Source: Lachnoclostridium sp. UBA6558 (GTDB lineage Bacteria > Bacillota > Clostridia > Lachnospirales > Lachnospiraceae). From it: a DNA stretch of 16,675 bases. Location of the stretch: positions 96,721 through 113,395 of the forward strand of contig DJJW01000067.1 in NCBI GenBank assembly GCA_002434335.1. Direction: 5' to 3'. Of the stretch, positions 13,383 through 16,675 are shown one piece after another. The position numbers were made by a program, and so were the translations under genes. The first letter of the stretch is position 1. Each line of letters opens with the position of its first letter. The notes under the pieces are model-generated. The model was not told the DNA's origin. It saw only the letters and a program-made list of their open reading frames with translations, and ran no database searches.

Positions 13383-14042
13383 ATGAACATTGATGTACTG
13401 AGGGAATATGCTCCCCTGTATCTGGAGGCAGCAGGGCTTACGGTAAGAATTGCACTAATTGGTATTGCCGGAGCTATAGCAGTAGGTTTCCTTTGCAGTC
13501 TTATCAGGTATTTTAAAGTACCGGTTTTAAACAGGATCACCGGAGTTTACATAGAATTGTCCAGAAATACCCCTCTATTGATTCAGTTATTTTTCCTATA
13601 TTTCGGACTTCCCAAGATCGGAATTCTTTTAAGCTCTGAAGCCTGTGCTATTACGGGACTAATTTTCCTTGGCGGAAGTTATATGGCAGAAGCATTTCGA
13701 AGTGGTCTTGAGGCAGTACCAGGTATACAGATGGAGTCGGCATTAAGTCTCGGACTTACCAAAAGTCAGGTAATCGGTTATGTATTGTTACCCCAGGCTG
13801 TTTCGGTATCTGTACCGGCTTTTGCAGCTAATGTAATATTTTTGATAAAAGAAACCTCAGTATTCAGTGCAGTGGCACTGGCTGATTTAATGTATACAGC
13901 CAAGGTATTAATCGGAATGTCTTATAATACGGATGAAGCTCTGTTTATGCTGGTATTGTCATATTTGGGGATATTGCTTCCCATTTCCGTTATATTTTCA
14001 CTGATAGAAAGGAAATTAAGATATGCAGGATTTGGGAATTAA
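13383..14042 (+). CDS. Polar amino acid ABC transporter permease (probable cysteine importer)
   Basis: This 219-residue membrane protein belongs to the HisMQ/GlnP permease family. The family signature ELSRNTPLLIQLFFLYFGLP lies at residues 58-77. The cytoplasmic EAA loop is seen in the region MAEAFRSGLEAVPGIQMESA and the following LGLTKSQVIGYVLLPQAV. About five hydrophobic segments are visible. I chose the ATG at 13383, with GAGAGAGG about nine bases upstream; a GTG at 13359 would add eight residues. It overlaps the next permease by 20 bases, so the two are translationally linked and probably form a heterodimer. The substrate is inferred from the binding protein at the end of the operon. Confidence 0.93.
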   Translation: MNIDVLREYAPLYLEAAGLTVRIALIGIAGAIAVGFLCSLIRYFKVPVLNRITGVYIELSRNTPLLIQLFFLYFGLPKIGILLSSEACAITGLIFLGGSYMAEAFRSGLEAVPGIQMESALSLGLTKSQVIGYVLLPQAVSVSVPAFAANVIFLIKETSVFSAVALADLMYTAKVLIGMSYNTDEALFMLVLSYLGILLPISVIFSLIERKLRYAGFGN

Positions 14043-14703
14043 GGTCCTTTTTGAAGGAAGAAACTTCATCAGGTTATTAGAAGGCTTATGGATTACCGTA
14101 GAAATATCCTTTGTTTCAGTAATCATCTCCATGGTACTCGGTGTTTTATTAGGAATGATAATGACAGTCAGGAATCCGGTTATTAAAGTAATTACCAGAT
14201 TGTATCTGGAGTTTGTCCGCATAATGCCCCAGTTGGTTTTGCTGTTCCTGGTTTATTTCGGCATTACCAGGGCCTTTCAAGTAAATCTTTCCGGTGAAGT
14301 GTCCGCAGTAATTGTATTTTCCTTGTGGGGTACGGCTGAAATGGGGGACCTGGTAAGGGGTGCGCTTATCTCTATACCAAAGCACCAGTATGAGAGCGGT
14401 AAGGCGCTGGGCCTTACAGGGGCTCAGGTTTACCGTTATATTGTAATCCCTCAGACTATCAGAAGACTGGTACCCCTGGCCATTAATCTTACAACCAGAA
14501 TGATAAAGACCACATCACTTATAGCATTAATCGGAGTAGTTGAAATTGTAAAGGTAGGCCAGCAGATAATTGAAGCGTCACGCTTATCCGTACCGTCAGC
14601 AGCGTTATGGATATACGGCGTAATCTTCTTTCTGTATTTCCTTATCTGCTATCCGGTTTCCTTAGTGGCAGCAAGGCTTGAGAAGGCATGGAAGACAGTT
14701 TAG
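14023..14703 (+). CDS. Polar amino acid ABC transporter permease, second subunit
   Basis: This 226-residue membrane protein is homologous to the preceding permease. It carries the family signature EFVRIMPQLVLLFLVYFGI and the EAA-type loop GDLVRGALISIPKHQYESGK followed by ALGLTGAQVYRYIVIPQTIR. Its start lies inside the end of the upstream gene, with AAAGGA about nine bases before the ATG at 14023. Two related but different permeases followed by one ATPase is the usual layout of heterodimeric amino acid importers. Hydrophobic segments near residues 24-48, 65-85 and 190-215 fit the membrane core. Confidence 0.93.
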   Translation: MQDLGIKVLFEGRNFIRLLEGLWITVEISFVSVIISMVLGVLLGMIMTVRNPVIKVITRLYLEFVRIMPQLVLLFLVYFGITRAFQVNLSGEVSAVIVFSLWGTAEMGDLVRGALISIPKHQYESGKALGLTGAQVYRYIVIPQTIRRLVPLAINLTTRMIKTTSLIALIGVVEIVKVGQQIIEASRLSVPSAALWIYGVIFFLYFLICYPVSLVAARLEKAWKTV

Positions 14704-14763
14704 AGAAGAGATAACAGCAAATGTCCGCAGATAATTAATTAAGGTAAAAAGATGGGAGTCAGC

Positions 14764-15534
14764 ATGAGTCAAATAGAAGAGATTCTTTCAATAAAAAATT
14801 TAAAAAAAAGCTACGACAGCCTGGAAGTCTTAAAGAATATATCCCTTACCGTTAAAAAAGGGGAGGTGGTAGTTATTGTTGGACCCTCCGGCTGTGGGAA
14901 GAGTACGCTGCTTCGCTGTATCAACGGTCTTGAGGACATTCAGGCCGGTGAGATATCACTGGGTAAGGAAGTTATCAGCGGAAGAAAAAAGGAGATGCAT
15001 CTGGTACGCCAGAAGGTAGGAATGGTATTTCAAAGTTATGAGTTATTTCCTCATATGAATATCCTTGATAACATTGCTCTGGGACCTGTAAAAGCACAGC
15101 ACAGAGATAAAAAAGAAGTCGAAGCAGAAGCTGACAGACTCTTGGAACGGGTTGGACTCTCAGATAAGAGAAAAGCATACCCAAGACAGCTGTCCGGCGG
15201 GCAGAAGCAGCGGGTAGCAATAGTCAGAGCCCTTTGTATGCACCCTGAGGTAATGCTTTTTGATGAAGTAACAGCAGCTCTCGATCCGGAAATGGTAAGA
15301 GAGGTACTGGATGTAATGTTAGAGCTTGCAAGGGAGGGAAGCACCATGGTTATCGTAACCCATGAGATGCAGTTTGCCCGTGCGATTGCAGACAGAATTA
15401 TATTTCTTGATAAAGGAGAGATAGTAGAAGAGAGCAGTCCGGAAGAGTTTTTTACGAATCCTAAGACAGAAAGAGCCGGAAAGTTCCTCAATGTTTTTGA
15501 ATTTGACGCTGTAAAAGGTGTTGAAGATAAATAA
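14764..15534 (+). CDS. Amino acid ABC transporter ATP-binding protein (GlnQ-type)
   Basis: This 256-residue cytoplasmic ATPase powers the two permeases before it. It has Walker A GPSGCGKST (40-48), Q-loop Gln90 (MVFQSYELFPHMN), the signature LSGGQKQR (143-150), Walker B VMLFDE (163-168), the D-loop ALD (172-174) and switch His200 (VIVTHEM), all matching GlnQ/HisP-type proteins. Two starts are possible. The ATG at 14764 has GGGAG five bases upstream and gives the usual N-terminus (MSQIEEILSIKNLKKSY). The ATG at 14752 would add four residues and has a weaker AAGG. It lies 60 bases after the second permease. Confidence 0.95.
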   Translation: MSQIEEILSIKNLKKSYDSLEVLKNISLTVKKGEVVVIVGPSGCGKSTLLRCINGLEDIQAGEISLGKEVISGRKKEMHLVRQKVGMVFQSYELFPHMNILDNIALGPVKAQHRDKKEVEAEADRLLERVGLSDKRKAYPRQLSGGQKQRVAIVRALCMHPEVMLFDEVTAALDPEMVREVLDVMLELAREGSTMVIVTHEMQFARAIADRIIFLDKGEIVEESSPEEFFTNPKTERAGKFLNVFEFDAVKGVEDK

Positions 15535-15731
15535 GGAATCAAATTCGGTTTGATTACCGGGGGGTTACACCCTGGGAGGTCTGATAGCGAAGATATGGAT
15601 CAATCCTATTCTAATATTTCAGACACCCCAAAAGAGGAGAACAGTTGAAGAAAAAATAAGGAAAGGGCCACGCACTACTTCAGCTTAAAAATGTGGCAAT
15701 ACCGCAGTAATCGCGGTATGAGGGTATTGGT
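15535..15731 (+). promoter_or_regulatory. Structured spacer before the binding-protein gene
   Basis: Several hairpins fill these 197 bases. AATCAAA/TTTGATT (15537-15543/15549-15555) starts one codon after the ATPase stop. GTCTGA/TCAGAC (15579-15584/15619-15624) encloses a 34-base loop. ATACCGC/GCGGTAT (15699-15705/15713-15719) ends one base before the Shine-Dalgarno GAGGG (15720-15724). CAATACC (15697-15703) can alternatively pair with GGTATTG (15723-15729), hiding the ribosome site. Such spacers often raise or tune binding-protein output relative to the permeases. Confidence 0.5.
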
Positions 15732-16601
15732 ATGAAAAATATCAAGAAATTAGCAGCATTACTATTACTATTTACATTAATAACATCAGCCCTTGCAGGC
15801 TGCCAGAGTAAATCTGACAAGGAAGGAACTGATTCAACTGCAGCAGGGACAGCAAGAACCCTTGAGGAAATCAAGGAAAGCGGAAAGGTTGTAATCGGTG
15901 TATTCAGTGACAAGAAGCCTTTTGGTTATGTAGATGCAGACGGTGCATACCAGGGTTATGACGTTTACTTCGGTAACCGTATTGCGCAGGACCTTGGCGT
16001 TGACGTTGAATATGTATCAGTTGAAGCAGCAAGCCGTGTAGAATATCTGGTAACTGCAAAAGTTGATATCATCCTTGCTAACTTTACTGTTACACCTGAC
16101 CGTGCTGAAAAAGTAGATTTCGCACTGCCTTACATGAAAGTAGCTCTTGGTGTAGTATCACCGGACAGCGCACTTATTACTTCCCCTGAGCAGTTAAACG
16201 GAAAAACTTTAATCGTAAATAAGGGTACAACTGCAGAAACATATTTTACAGAGAATTATCCTGATGTTAAATTATTAAAATTTGATCAGTACAGTGAAGC
16301 CTATGGTGCATTATTAGATGGCAGAGGCGATGCTTTTACAACAGATAATACAGAAGTACTTGCATGGGCACTGGAGAATAAAGGTTATACGGTAGGTATT
16401 GAATCTCTTGGTAACCTGGACACTATTGCACCTGCCGTACAAAAGGGCAACACTGAGCTTTTGAACTGGTTAAATGAAGAAATCAAAACCCTTGGAACAG
16501 AGAACTTCTTCCACAAGGCTTATGACGAAACTTTAGCGCCGGTTTATGGCGATGCGGCTGATCCTGACAGCCTTGTTGTTGAAGGCGGAATAATCGAATA
16601 A
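15732..16601 (+). CDS. Amino acid-binding lipoprotein, CjaA-like (probable cysteine-binding)
   Basis: This 289-residue family 3 solute-binding protein has a lipoprotein signal peptide and lipobox (LAGC, Cys24), so it should be anchored on the outer face of the membrane. The mature protein starts with a Ser/Thr/Gly linker to about residue 40. Family features include the first-lobe VVIGVFSDKKPFGYVD, the ligand Arg in NFTVTPDRAEKVDFALPY, and Asp in DAFTTDNTEVLAWA. The wording of long stretches (VEAASRVEYL, DIILANFTVTP, LPYMKVALGV, NKGTTAETYF, FFHKAYDETL) matches what I recall of cysteine-binding CjaA of Campylobacter jejuni, so cysteine is the favoured ligand (recognition from memory, not a search). 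The ATG at 15732 has GAGGG about seven bases upstream. It is the last gene of the operon seen here. Confidence 0.95.
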   Translation: MKNIKKLAALLLLFTLITSALAGCQSKSDKEGTDSTAAGTARTLEEIKESGKVVIGVFSDKKPFGYVDADGAYQGYDVYFGNRIAQDLGVDVEYVSVEAASRVEYLVTAKVDIILANFTVTPDRAEKVDFALPYMKVALGVVSPDSALITSPEQLNGKTLIVNKGTTAETYFTENYPDVKLLKFDQYSEAYGALLDGRGDAFTTDNTEVLAWALENKGYTVGIESLGNLDTIAPAVQKGNTELLNWLNEEIKTLGTENFFHKAYDETLAPVYGDAADPDSLVVEGGIIE

Positions 16602-16675
16602 ACAACAGATTAATTAGTCGGAGCTACTTTCTATGAAATCATTTGTGTGAAAAGTATGGACTTGTGTCAATAACG

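Noticed and set aside
15051..15542. Minus-strand open reading frame of 163 codons
   Set aside because: It is a complete shadow of the ATPase gene, whose motifs are all intact on the plus strand.

Overview
The window looks like chromosomal DNA of a low-GC, Gram-positive anaerobe of the Clostridia, most likely Lachnospiraceae. The reasons are AT-rich intergenic DNA, strong AGGAG ribosome binding sites, lipoprotein binding proteins, a class I cyclic-di-GMP riboswitch with an intrinsic terminator, and the protein families present. No tRNA, rRNA, transposase, integrase or CRISPR array was seen. The family assignment comes from recognition, not from a database search.

Left part (1-6706, minus strand). 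Transcribed leftwards in order are an OmpR-type response regulator, its sensor histidine kinase, a terminator, a large lipoprotein that fuses a propeller-like repeat region to an ABC solute-binding domain, two carbohydrate-type ABC permeases, and a HlyD/MacA-like membrane-fusion protein that runs off the left edge. The importer has no ATPase of its own in the window.

Middle (7125-9381, plus strand). A phospho-sugar mutase (PgcA-type) has a hairpin between its Shine-Dalgarno sequence and its start codon. A strong terminator follows, then a Nudix hydrolase.

Cyclic-di-GMP block (9425-13033, plus strand). A consensus promoter, a textbook GEMM-I aptamer and an overlapping terminator control a 109-residue STAS-like protein. 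Behind it lie a ketoacyl-ACP-synthase-III-like protein that keeps the cysteine nucleophile but lacks the usual His and Asn, and an acyl-CoA-synthetase-like AMP-forming enzyme. A branched hairpin with a U-run lies between the first and second genes. Together these suggest fatty-acyl-derived chemistry tied to the sessile/motile second messenger. This is the least described part of the window.

Right part (13168-16601, plus strand). A strong promoter, a palindrome and a leader terminator precede a polar amino acid ABC importer: two permeases, an ATPase, a structured 197-base spacer, and a lipoprotein binding protein that closely resembles cysteine-binding CjaA of Campylobacter. Cysteine is therefore the favoured substrate.
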